This document shows positions 38,100-45,981 of a stretch of 64,000 nt of DNA, one piece after another. Within the stretch, counting starts at the first letter, position 1. Each line of letters begins with the position of its first letter. A program made the translations under genes and the position numbers. The DNA is from Protaetiibacter intestinalis (lineage in GTDB: Bacteria > Actinomycetota > Actinomycetes > Actinomycetales > Microbacteriaceae). Location: assembly GCF_003627075.1 (NCBI RefSeq), contig NZ_CP032630.1, forward strand, positions 2,790,001 to 2,854,000, in the 5' to 3' direction. The notes beneath the pieces were generated by a model. The model saw only the letters and a program-made list of their open reading frames with translations. It was not told the DNA's origin and made no database searches.

Positions 38100-39401
38100 T
38101 CAGCGAGCACGAGCGATGAGAACCCGCCGCTCCCCCACCTGGACAAGTGTCAGTGTGCAGTGAGCCGGGAAGAACTCGGCGGCGTTCTTGTCGTGGGTAC
38201 CGAGCTCCTTGTAGCGGAAGGGCTGAAGCGCGAACGACGTCAGCGAAGCCACGTTCGCTGGATCCGTAACGGCGGCCACGAGCTCGTCAACATCCACAGC
38301 CTTCCAGTCGAGCCAGTAGTTGTCGCGGTACCGGATCGGATTCGCGTCCACCGGCTGGCATGACACGACTTCGAACGCGGCGCCGTCGAACGCCAACCTC
38401 AGTGTGAGCCCGCCGGTGGCGTATTCGGCCGCTGGGCGCAGCACGATCTCCATGTTCGCCTCGTCGGGCTTCTTGGGCAGGCGGACGCTCACGTTGAACC
38501 GGAGGCCTCCTACGGTGAACGCTCCCATGTCCACGGAAAAGCGCACGTAGGTCGACCTTGTCATCGCGAGACGCGCAAAGCCCATCCGGCCTGACGGCGC
38601 GAGCAACACTGGATGCATGTAGAGCTTGGTCAGCCTCACCTGGCCCACCGAGCCGTCGGCTTCGTTGATCGACCAGCGGGTGAGATCCGCGTACTCGTCG
38701 ACCACGAGCGCCTTGTAGTACCCGTCAGTCCAGTCAACCCAAGCGCGCAGCGATGCTTGCGCCATGCGCTTCTGCGCCGTCGCTGCGGCCCGTTCGAGGC
38801 GGGCAGTGAACGACGGGTTCCGAACTCCGATCGCCAGGCGTCGCTGCCTGTCTTGGTGTTCCTCCAGTAGCTCCTCGTACCTGGCCACGACCAGGGCATG
38901 TGCGTCCCGCTCGGCTTCGAGCTCAGCCTTCAGACCGTCGAGCAGAGCTTCGACTAGTGCGAGGTCAACCATGGTCGACTCCGCAAACCATCGGTCGAGT
39001 TCCGCGAGGAAGTCACGCTCGGAGCCAGCAGATGCAAACGATGCAGTCGTTTCGCGGCTACCGCGGGCATACGAGGTGAAGTTCTGCGAGCCGACGGTCA
39101 GCCGCTTGCCGTCAACCACCATGACCTTCGCGTGAAGTCGGGGCAACGAACGTACTTCGACACCCGCGGTGAGGAGCTGGCGCAGGCCGAGGAGTTGCCT
39201 CCGGTAGGTGAGCGCACCCGAGTTCGGAGAAAGGTCTGTGACGACGGATATCTGAGGGGTCGAGATCACCGCATTTGCCAGCAGGCGCGCCAGGAGGGAA
39301 TCGAGGTACGGAGTGAACACGCGGATCGACTCCGTCGCCGACGCCGCCATGCGCTTCCAGCCCGGATACACATCCCGCGCTAGCAACTTCCCTGTCGACA
39401 T
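38100..39401 (-). CDS. Phospholipase D-like nuclease-domain protein
   Basis: 433 aa. Single HKD motif at His90, Lys92, Asp97 (RLHAKVMVVDGKRLTVGSQN) within a PLD fold (IRVFTPYLDSLLARLL, ISVVTDLSPNSGAL). One HKD per chain suggests a homodimeric active site, as in PLD-type nucleases. Residues about 160-230 are a charged coiled coil (ELEAERDAHALVVARYEELL), and the C-terminal 200 residues are beta-rich with no family I recognise. Start ATG 39399-39401 (an in-frame ATG at 39434 would add 11 aa). It lies 66 bp after the GIY-YIG gene on the same strand. A defence nuclease is plausible; a repair or lipid role cannot be excluded. Confidence 0.8.
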   Translation of the reverse strand: MSTGKLLARDVYPGWKRMAASATESIRVFTPYLDSLLARLLANAVISTPQISVVTDLSPNSGALTYRRQLLGLRQLLTAGVEVRSLPRLHAKVMVVDGKRLTVGSQNFTSYARGSRETTASFASAGSERDFLAELDRWFAESTMVDLALVEALLDGLKAELEAERDAHALVVARYEELLEEHQDRQRRLAIGVRNPSFTARLERAAATAQKRMAQASLRAWVDWTDGYYKALVVDEYADLTRWSINEADGSVGQVRLTKLYMHPVLLAPSGRMGFARLAMTRSTYVRFSVDMGAFTVGGLRFNVSVRLPKKPDEANMEIVLRPAAEYATGGLTLRLAFDGAAFEVVSCQPVDANPIRYRDNYWLDWKAVDVDELVAAVTDPANVASLTSFALQPFRYKELGTHDKNAAEFFPAHCTLTLVQVGERRVLIARAR

Positions 39402-39467
39402 ATCCGACAAGGTACCTGTCGCGACGCGCCCCATCTCGACGCGTCTACCTGCGGCGTCCCGGCCTCG

Positions 39468-40280
39468 TCAGTTGCGGTTGAGCCCGTGGGCACGAGTGCC
39501 AAGCGCAACCTTGAAATGGCTCTCCGCGGCGTCGACGTCTCGTGTCGGAGTCGCGGGGTCGAATACGCGCAGCAAAGAGAACTGGAAGGCGCTTGGGTCA
39601 ACCCCTCGCAGTTCGAGATTTCCCCCATGGCCGTTCGCCGCGTACGCGGACCATCTCTGGCGGATGCTCTCCTGGCCGTCGGCCTTGCCTACGTACTGCC
39701 GTCCGTCTCGCAGGTCCGTGATGAGGTAAACGCCGGCGACCGACTCGAGCGCTGTACGCCAGGCGGCGTAGCGGTGCTCGCGCATAACCGCCTGGAGTTG
39801 GGCGTAGTCGAGAACGAGGCGGTCGAATCCGGGGAACGGCACGGGCCGCGCGTCCGCGATCTCCAGGACGGGGTATCGGGCCGCGGTCTGCCCGTTCAGC
39901 CGCCAGGCGCGCGGCGACGGCCAGCCGATCACGAGCCGATCGCGCAAGTCGGCCATCTGGTCTGTCACGACTAGGTCGAACGTGCGGAGCGCGCCATCGT
40001 TGGCGACCTCGCCTCGGTTTTCGACGACGGCCCAGAGCCGAGCGCGGTCTCCGCCCTCGCGGATGAAGACGACCCAGGTGCGCGGCGGGGATGTGGGGAA
40101 AGCCCGCGACCGCGCCGACTGCTGGCTGGTGTACGTGAGAATCTCGTCGTCCGTGGAGTCCGGACCGATCCCGCGAAGGCCCGTGTCCTCGTGCACCGGC
40201 ACGTAGGCGTGGCGGATCGCCTGAGCGCTGGCGGGGTCTATGCCCGCACTGCGCAAGATGGGGTCGAGGGTGAGAGTCAT
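39468..40280 (-). CDS. GIY-YIG nuclease family protein
   Basis: 270 aa. N-terminal domain (about 1-165) of the type often fused to GIY-YIG in accessory regions (SAGIDPASAQAIRHAYVPVH, DDEILTYTSQQSARSRAFP, FDLVVTDQMADLRDRLVIGW), possibly a nucleic-acid reader. The C-terminal GIY-YIG domain has GVYLI at 183-187, QYVG at 195-198, Arg207/Arg209, Glu253 and the closing GLNRN at 266-270. AAGGAG lies eight bases before the ATG at 40278-40280. It is the first gene of a likely two-gene operon with the PLD-like gene. Confidence 0.85.
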   Translation of the reverse strand: MTLTLDPILRSAGIDPASAQAIRHAYVPVHEDTGLRGIGPDSTDDEILTYTSQQSARSRAFPTSPPRTWVVFIREGGDRARLWAVVENRGEVANDGALRTFDLVVTDQMADLRDRLVIGWPSPRAWRLNGQTAARYPVLEIADARPVPFPGFDRLVLDYAQLQAVMREHRYAAWRTALESVAGVYLITDLRDGRQYVGKADGQESIRQRWSAYAANGHGGNLELRGVDPSAFQFSLLRVFDPATPTRDVDAAESHFKVALGTRAHGLNRN

Positions 40281-40393
40281 CTGGTCAGCTCCTTCGGGTC
40301 AAGTGCGATCGCATCCCCATGATGCCTTCACTGTCGACGACGGCTAGGCGCCCCGCAGCGTCCGTAGTCTGCCGCGGCTGGCATTATGAGCCG

Positions 40394-40824
40394 GTGCCCG
40401 ACGACGCTCTACTGCTCAACGACGCGGATGTCGCCGCGGGCTGCGCGCTCGATGCCCGCTACGGCGGAATGCTGCCGTACGGCCCGCCGCTGTTCCGCGA
40501 GTACTTCCTCGCCGCCGTCGCGAGGTCGCTTCCCCACTATGCCTGTGCGCCGAACCTCCTTGAAGCCGAGTGGAAGCGAGGGCGCGCAGCCGAGAACGAG
40601 GCGGAGGCTGAGCGTCGACGACCTAGCGGACGGCGCGTGCACACCCTTGCCGAAGCAGAGGAGCTCCGGGGGAGGCTGCAGAGGTAATCGCGAAGGCCGT
40701 CGAGGCTGAGGCGGCCGCGGTGGCTCTCGGAGTCGCAGACCTCGATACCGCGAGGGCTTCCGTTGCCTACATGCTCGGCTGGCCGATCGAGGGCACCGAA
40801 TGGGGAGCTCTCCTGGACTCGTGA
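40394..40824 (+). pseudogene. Small island protein split by an apparent 1-base frameshift
   Basis: From GTG 40394 the frame reads VPDDALLLNDADVAAGCALD ... RRVHTLAEAEELRG and then stops at 40687. The neighbouring frame continues seamlessly as EAAEVIAKAVEAEAAAVALG, ASVAYMLGWPIEGTEW, GALLDS to a TGA at 40824. One additional G in the five-G run at 40668-40672 would fuse them into about 143 aa of continuous helical sequence. Either a decayed gene or a homopolymer base-call error. Family not recognised. Confidence 0.55.
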
Positions 40825-41099
40825 GCTCCCACCTCGCCGCGGCTGGCAGTTGCTGCCAGGGGCTTTCCCGTTCGTCGTCCATGACCCGTCTATGCGCGGC
40901 ACGTGTGGCAGGGTGACGAGTAGCCGCTCAGGCCCCGGCCGCGGTCGCGACACGCCCGGGATATTGGGCCCTCGGCTTGCCCAGACTTGCCCACGTTTTC
41001 CTTTCATGGGGGTCAAATCCAGTGATGTTGGGTGATGCCGATTCTGACGCGACCCCTGCAAGACACTGGGATCTCGGGGCCTCCCGAACCCCGCCGCTC
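40825..41099. other. attR-proximal spacer
   Basis: 275 bp, no gene. Contains TTGCCCAGACTTGCCCACG at 40977-40995, matching the repeat near attL, a candidate integrase arm site. Confidence 0.45.
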
Positions 41100-41145
41100 T
41101 CCTTCACACGGAAGAGGTCATCAGTTCGAGTCTGGTATCGCCCAC
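41100..41145. repeat. attR: displaced 3' half of tRNA-Val(CAC)
   Basis: Exact 46-bp copy of 32625-32670. It lacks the 5' half of the tRNA, so it is not a functional gene. The host's original terminator follows it. Confidence 0.95.
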
Positions 41146-41147
41146 TG

Positions 41148-41176
41148 AAAACCCCTGGTCACACAGGGGGTTTTTT
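41148..41176. terminator. Original tRNA-Val terminator, bidirectional
   Basis: AAAACCCCTG ... CAGGGG(G)TTTTTT. On the plus strand it would have ended the tRNA before integration; on the minus strand it overlaps the stop of the Amt-like gene and is followed by GGGGTTTTCA, so it can serve both. Confidence 0.8.
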
Positions 41177-42172
41177 GCGTTTCGCGATGACGAGCCACGA
41201 GATCGCGCTCGTGAAGACCCCGATCGCGCCGACCGCCGTGAAGGCGACGAGCGGCGGCAGGAGTGCCGCGATGCGTCCCGAGAAGACGAGTCCGATGGTG
41301 TCACCCGAGATCGCGGGCGCGAGGTAGCCGACGGCCGTCGAGCTCAGCACCACGAGCGCCCAGTGACCCGCCCGACCCGCCGAGGCGAGGCGTCGGGCGC
41401 CGAAGACGAGCGCCGCCACGGCCCCCGCCAGCGCCCCGACGAGCAACGACCACGGGAATGACACGGTCGCCGCGCCCGGCACGATCGCCACGAGCCCCGC
41501 GACCACGCCATCCGCGAGCGACCGCACCGGATGCCGCTCGGCGCGCCGGAGGACGTCGACGAGGAGCCACGCGATCGCCCCGCCGGCCGGTGACGCCACG
41601 GCCGCGAGCAGGATGCGCCCGGTATAGGGGTCGATCGCGCCTTCGAGACTCGCGAGCCAGACGGCGACGCCGAGCCACAGCACCGCGACCGCGAGCGAGA
41701 ACCGCAGCCAGCCGCGCTCGGGTCCGGCCTCGTGCGCGCGCCAGGCGAGCAGCACCGACGCCGCAGACGACACGAGCAGCGGCAGTCCCCCGCCGAAGTC
41801 CTCGACGCGGCACTCGGGCGTCGCGCAGCCGCGGAACACCAGGGCCGGCACGACGACGCAGAGCGGGAACACGATCCCCGCCCACAGGTACACGAGCGAG
41901 CGTGCGACCCGCCGCTCACCGGGGGCGGCCTCCCCCGCCGCGGCGCCCAGCAGCACCGTCACGGGCGCGACACCGAGCGCGAGCGCCAGCAGGAACTCCG
42001 CCGTGTCGGCATCCGTCAGTAGGCCCACGAGCACCGTCATGCCGCACGCGAGGAACGTCGCGGTGACCGCCCGCAGCACCACCTCGCCGGGGTCGGGCGG
42101 CCGCAGCATCGCCACCACGGCAGCAGCCATCACGACGCTCGCGAGGAACGACGCGACGAGCAGAGCGAACAT
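41159..42172 (-). CDS. Amt-like membrane protein lacking the twin histidines
   Basis: 337 aa, about ten membrane helices. Aligned by eye with the adjacent Amt: VEDFGGGLPLLVSSAASVLL corresponds to YAGGTAVHINAGAAALALAL, and GAIAWLLVDVLRRAERHP then LADGVVAGLVAIVPGAA to GWLIVEKIKDGKATSVG then AGSGAVAGLVAITPSCA. Both pore His positions (the VH and GIH of the neighbour) are replaced by hydrophobic residues, and the first helix pair is shortened. It is therefore probably not an ammonium channel of normal mechanism; it may be a sensor-like or degenerate paralogue. It lies 110 bp downstream of amt, separated by a terminator. Confidence 0.75.
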   Translation of the reverse strand: MFALLVASFLASVVMAAAVVAMLRPPDPGEVVLRAVTATFLACGMTVLVGLLTDADTAEFLLALALGVAPVTVLLGAAAGEAAPGERRVARSLVYLWAGIVFPLCVVVPALVFRGCATPECRVEDFGGGLPLLVSSAASVLLAWRAHEAGPERGWLRFSLAVAVLWLGVAVWLASLEGAIDPYTGRILLAAVASPAGGAIAWLLVDVLRRAERHPVRSLADGVVAGLVAIVPGAATVSFPWSLLVGALAGAVAALVFGARRLASAGRAGHWALVVLSSTAVGYLAPAISGDTIGLVFSGRIAALLPPLVAFTAVGAIGVFTSAISWLVIAKRKKPPV

Positions 42173-42221
42173 GACGCCTCCGGGTGGCGACGGATTCGAC
42201 GGGCGGGTGCCGACAACGATA

Positions 42222-42254
42222 CGGGGCGCCGCCTCCGGAAGAGACGGCGCCCCG
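42222..42254 (-). terminator. Terminator between amt and Amt-like gene
   Basis: 10-bp perfect stem CGGGGCGCCG / CGGCGCCCCG with a 13-base loop, 28 bp past the amt stop. Confidence 0.65.
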
Positions 42255-42282
42255 CTTCGGGTTATGGGACGATCCCGGGCGA

Positions 42283-43488
42283 CTAGTCGGCCAGGACGTA
42301 GCCCTCCTCGCCGTGGACGACGGTGTCGACGCCCGCGAGCTCGTCCTCGCTCTTGATGCGGAAGCCGATCGTCTTCTGGATGAGGAAGCCGATGATGAGC
42401 GCCACCAGGAACGAGTAGATCAGCACACCGAAGGCCGCGATCGCCTGCATCACGAGCTGCATGCCGTCGCCACCGGTGAAGAGGCCGGTGCCGGTGGCGA
42501 AGAAGCCGAGGTACAGGGTTCCGATGAGACCACCGATCATGTGGATGCCCACGACGTCGAGCGAGTCGTCGAAGCCGAGCTTGAACTTCAGCTCAATCGC
42601 GAGAGCACAGACGGCACCGGCGAGCAGACCCAGCAGGAGCGCCCAGCCCGGCGTCAGGTTCGCACAGGACGGGGTGATCGCGACGAGACCCGCGACGGCA
42701 CCGGAACCGGCACCGACGGACGTGGCCTTGCCGTCCTTGATCTTCTCGACGATGAGCCAGCCGAGGATGGAGGCCGCGGTCGCGCCGAGCGTGTTCAGGC
42801 CGATGAGGCCCGCGCCGGCGAGGTCGTTGAGGAACTCCGCACCGACGTTGAAGCCGAACCAGCCGAACCACAGGATCGACGCGCCGAGCAGCACGAGCGG
42901 CACGTTGTGCGGCTTCTGGATGCCCTTGGCGAAGCCGATGCGCTTGCCCAGCACCAGCGCGAGGGCGAGAGCGGCGGCACCGGCGTTGATGTGCACCGCG
43001 GTACCACCGGCGTAGTCGATGACGGTGTAGTCGAGACCGAAGGTGTCGCCGAGGCTGAGGATCCAGCCGCCGCCCCAGACCCAGGCCGCGACCGGGAAGT
43101 AGACGAAGGTGGCCCAGAGTCCGGCGAAGATCATCCACGATCCGAACTTCGCGCGATCGGCGATCGCGCCGGAGATGAGCGCGACGGTGATGATCGCGAA
43201 GGTCGCCCCGAACAGCGCGCTCACGAGACCCTCGTTGTCGGCGGAGCCGAGTGCGAAGTCCGAGAACGGGTTGCCCGCGAAGGCCCAGGCGCTGTCCACG
43301 GCCGACATGTTCGCGCCGTAGAGGATCCACAGGACGCTGATCAGGCCAAGAGCGCCGAAGCTCATCATCATCATGCTGACGACGCTCTTCGCCTTGACGA
43401 GCCCTCCGTAGAAGAAGGCAACGCCCGGCGTCATGAAGACAACCAGCGCAGAGGCCGTGATGGCCCAAGCGAGTTCGCCGGTATCCAT
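42283..43488 (-). CDS. amt: Ammonium transporter Amt
   Basis: 401 aa, eleven membrane helices, full length. Conserved features: FFYGGLVKAKSVVSMMMM, LWATFVYFPVAAWVWGGGW, DYAGGTAVHINAGAAALALA (first pore His), GWFGFNVGAEF and DVVGIHMIGGLIGTLYLGFF (second pore His). The C-terminal cytoplasmic tail (FRIKSEDELAGVDTVVHGEE) matches the regulatory tail contacted by PII proteins. No glnK is adjacent here. A GlnR-like box lies about 100 bp upstream, so nitrogen control is likely. Confidence 0.97.
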   Translation of the reverse strand: MDTGELAWAITASALVVFMTPGVAFFYGGLVKAKSVVSMMMMSFGALGLISVLWILYGANMSAVDSAWAFAGNPFSDFALGSADNEGLVSALFGATFAIITVALISGAIADRAKFGSWMIFAGLWATFVYFPVAAWVWGGGWILSLGDTFGLDYTVIDYAGGTAVHINAGAAALALALVLGKRIGFAKGIQKPHNVPLVLLGASILWFGWFGFNVGAEFLNDLAGAGLIGLNTLGATAASILGWLIVEKIKDGKATSVGAGSGAVAGLVAITPSCANLTPGWALLLGLLAGAVCALAIELKFKLGFDDSLDVVGIHMIGGLIGTLYLGFFATGTGLFTGGDGMQLVMQAIAAFGVLIYSFLVALIIGFLIQKTIGFRIKSEDELAGVDTVVHGEEGYVLAD

Positions 43489-43589
43489 AGGTTTCTTACC
43501 TCTCTGAGATTTGCATAGGACGCACCGTCGGACGTTCGTGGGTGAGCATCGATGCTCCTCGGGTACGGCCCTCAGTCTGGGAGGGGCAC

Positions 43590-43627
43590 GTTTCGTTTCA
43601 TTGCGTGACGCGTTTCGCCAGTGTTAC
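43590..43627 (-). promoter_or_regulatory. GlnR-like box upstream of amt
   Basis: On the minus strand GTAAC-6-GAAAC (43612-43627) fits the actinobacterial GlnR consensus gTnAC-n6-GaAAC exactly; a second GTCAC-5-GAAAC (43595-43609) and a further GAAAC (43590-43594) follow. It is about 100-140 bp before the amt start, in the 223-bp divergent region shared with nhaA. Consensus match by eye; spacing between boxes is atypical. Confidence 0.45.
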
Positions 43628-43711
43628 GTGCGTCGCGCGAATGTAAACATCAGGTTTCCCGCCGCTGCCGCTTTACTGCGAATCCAGCCCGGGAACGCAT
43701 GGAAGAGTGGC

Positions 43712-44848
43712 GTGGTGCAGCTTTTCCGCTCCGAACGCGCCGCCGCCATCGCCCTGGCGGTCTCGGCGATCGCGGGGCTCGCGCTCGCCAACTCCCCCGC
43801 GGGACGCACGGTCATCGGCATCCGGGACGCCCACCCCGCCACGGGCGTGGCGCTGTTCGACCTCTCGCCCGGCCACTGGATCGCGGATGGGCTGCTCGCG
43901 CTGTTCTTCCTCGTCGCGGCGATCGAGCTGCGCCACGAGCTCACCCGCGGCGAGCTCGACACGCCGCGCAAGGCGCTCGCCCCGGCCGTCGCGGCGACCG
44001 GCGGGGTCGTCGTGCCGGCCCTCGTCTACCTGGCGATCGTGCGCGACCCCGCGCAGAACGTCGGCTGGCCGATCCCGACCGCGACCGACATCGCTTTCGC
44101 CCTCGGCGTGCTCGCCCTGCTCGGCCGCGGACTCCCCCGCCGGGTGCGGGCCTTCCTGCTCGCCCTCGCGGTGCTCGACGACCTCATCGCGATCGCGATC
44201 ATCGCGATGTTCTTCACGCGCGAGCTGCAGCCGGTGCCGCTGCTGCTCGCGGTGCCGCTCATCGCCGCCTTCGGCTGGCTGAGCGCGCGGCGCACGCTCC
44301 CGGCACCCGTGCGGATCGCCCTGCTCGTCGTACTCGGGGTCGCGAGCTGGCTGCTCGTGCTGCTCTCGGGCGTGCACGCGACGATCGCCGGCGTCGCGCT
44401 CGGCCTCGTCTTCGCCGCCGGCCCCGCCGGCCGCGCCCGGCACGCGCTCGAACCGTGGGTCAACGGTCTCGTGCTGCCGCTGTTCGCGTTCAGCGCCTCG
44501 CTCGTGATCGTGCCCGAGGCGCGGGAGGGCGGGCTCGGCGCCGTGTTCTGGGCCGTGCTCGTGGCGCTCCCGCTCGGCAAGCTCGTGGGCATCACCGCGG
44601 GCGCGCTGCTCGCGCGACGCATGGCCCCGGCCGCCGAACGGGCGACCGCGCTGCGGATGCCGGAGGTGCTCGTCGTGGCGACCCTCGGCGGGGTGGGCTT
44701 CACGATCTCGCTGCTCATGGCCGAGCTGGCCTTCCGCGGCGAATCCCCGCTCGTCGCCTCGGCGACCCTCGCGGTGCTCACCGGGTCGCTCGTGGCACTC
44801 GTCGTCGGGGGCGTCACGACCGCGGTCGTCGCCCGGCTCAGCTCGTGA
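43712..44848 (+). CDS. nhaA: Na+/H+ antiporter NhaA
   Basis: About 378 aa, some eleven to twelve helices. Core helix IV-V motif NVGWPIPTATDIAFALGVLA and the two essential Asp in LLALAVLDDLIAIAIIAMFF are present; WVNGLVLPLFAFSASLVIV and ATLGGVGFTISLLMAELAF match the C-terminal core. Exports Na+ (or Li+) in exchange for protons. GTG 43712 is preferred (GGAAGAG upstream); the upstream open frame is not conserved. Its 3' end overlaps the convergent zapE by 11 bp. Confidence 0.94.
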   Translation: MVQLFRSERAAAIALAVSAIAGLALANSPAGRTVIGIRDAHPATGVALFDLSPGHWIADGLLALFFLVAAIELRHELTRGELDTPRKALAPAVAATGGVVVPALVYLAIVRDPAQNVGWPIPTATDIAFALGVLALLGRGLPRRVRAFLLALAVLDDLIAIAIIAMFFTRELQPVPLLLAVPLIAAFGWLSARRTLPAPVRIALLVVLGVASWLLVLLSGVHATIAGVALGLVFAAGPAGRARHALEPWVNGLVLPLFAFSASLVIVPEAREGGLGAVFWAVLVALPLGKLVGITAGALLARRMAPAAERATALRMPEVLVVATLGGVGFTISLLMAELAFRGESPLVASATLAVLTGSLVALVVGGVTTAVVARLSS

Positions 44849-45842
44849 GGGCGATGAGCCGCGAGATCGCGCGCAGGTACTTCTTGCGGTAGCCGCCCAC
44901 GAGCATCTCCTCGCCGAACACCTCGTCGAGGGGCGTGCCGGAGGCGCGCACCGGCACCTGCTCGTCGTAGAGCCGGTCGACGAACGCCACGAAGCGCAGC
45001 GCATCCGCCTGGTCGGTGAGGGTGTGCACGCCGCGCAGCCCGACCCCGCCGAGACCCGCGACGATGCGCACGTAGCGCGAGGGGTGCACGCGCGAGAGGT
45101 GCCGCAGCAGCGGGTCGAAGTCGTCGAGCGTCGTGGGCGCGGCGAGCTCGCCGAGGGCGGTCTCGAGGCCGTCCTCGGCGGTGACCGCCGCGTGCCCCTC
45201 CACTTCGCGGCGGCGGTAGTCGAGCCCGTCGATCCGCACGATGTCGAAGCGGTCGGAGAGCGCCTGGATCTCGCGCAGGAAGTCGATCGCGGCGAACCGC
45301 CCCTCGCCGAGGGCGTTCGGCGGGGTGTTGGAGGTCGCGGCGATGCGGGTGCCGGTCGCCGCGAGCTCGCCGAGCAGCCGGGTCATCATCATGGTGTCGC
45401 CCGGGTCGTCGAGCTCGAACTCGTCGATCGCGACGAGCGAGGCGCCCGTGAGCAGCTGCACGGCCTGCGCGTAGCCGAGCGCGCCGACGAGGGCCGTGTA
45501 CTCGATGAAGGTGCCGAAGTACTTGCGGCCGGGCGCGAGGCGCCAGAGCGCGGCCAGCAGGTGCGTCTTGCCGACGCCGAAGCCGCCGTCCAGATAGATG
45601 CCGGGCTTGGCATCCGGTCCCTTGCGACGCCCGAAGAAGCCGCGACCGCCGCCCGTCATCGACTCCGCGAACGCGCGCACCTTCGCCACGGCTTCCGCCT
45701 GCGAGGGGAAGTCCGGATCGGGTCGGTAGCTCTCGAGGGTCGCCTCGGCGAACTGCCGCGGCGGCACGAGGGACGCGGCCATCTCCGCACCCGACATCTC
45801 GGGGGCGCGGTCGAGGAGCGACGCGGGGGTCGACTGCGGCAT
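44838..45842 (-). CDS. zapE: Cell division protein ZapE / AFG1-like ATPase
   Basis: 334 aa. P-loop ATPase: Walker A IYLDGGFGVGKTHLLAALWR, Walker B SLVAIDEFELDDPGDTMMMT, sensor-like IAATSNTPPNALGEGRFAAI. This is the AFG1/ZapE family, which in E. coli associates with the Z-ring, and in mitochondria with protein quality control. ATG at 45840-45842 with GAAGGG upstream. It converges on nhaA and diverges from the rhodanese gene. Confidence 0.93.
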   Translation of the reverse strand: MPQSTPASLLDRAPEMSGAEMAASLVPPRQFAEATLESYRPDPDFPSQAEAVAKVRAFAESMTGGGRGFFGRRKGPDAKPGIYLDGGFGVGKTHLLAALWRLAPGRKYFGTFIEYTALVGALGYAQAVQLLTGASLVAIDEFELDDPGDTMMMTRLLGELAATGTRIAATSNTPPNALGEGRFAAIDFLREIQALSDRFDIVRIDGLDYRRREVEGHAAVTAEDGLETALGELAAPTTLDDFDPLLRHLSRVHPSRYVRIVAGLGGVGLRGVHTLTDQADALRFVAFVDRLYDEQVPVRASGTPLDEVFGEEMLVGGYRKKYLRAISRLIALTS

Positions 45843-45981
45843 GCGGGCCCTTCGACGGTGGAGCAAAGCGGCGGATGGCGGGGCGCGGGACTGTGTCGAA
45901 CTCTTACGGCACTCCTGCGGCGCCCGGGGACGACTGCCTACCCTGGTCGAGCAGCAAGCCTAGCCTCAAGGAGAGCCCACC

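Larger units (their letters stand above)
32625..41145. mobile_element. 8.5-kb genomic island integrated in tRNA-Val(CAC), probably immobile
   Basis: Bounded by perfect 46-bp direct repeats. It contains the C-terminal end of a tyrosine integrase next to attL, a small phage-type protein, a coiled-coil protein, a winged-helix protein, several short hypotheticals and two nuclease genes (PLD and GIY-YIG). Gene density is lower and intergenic regions longer and more uneven in GC than in the flanking operons. No relaxase, capsid, terminase or intact integrase is seen, so it looks like a decayed or satellite-like element that can move only with help in trans, if at all. Confidence 0.9.

Noticed and set aside
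41100..41145. Possible additional tRNA gene at attR
   Set aside because: Only the 3' half is present; no 5' acceptor strand or D arm upstream.
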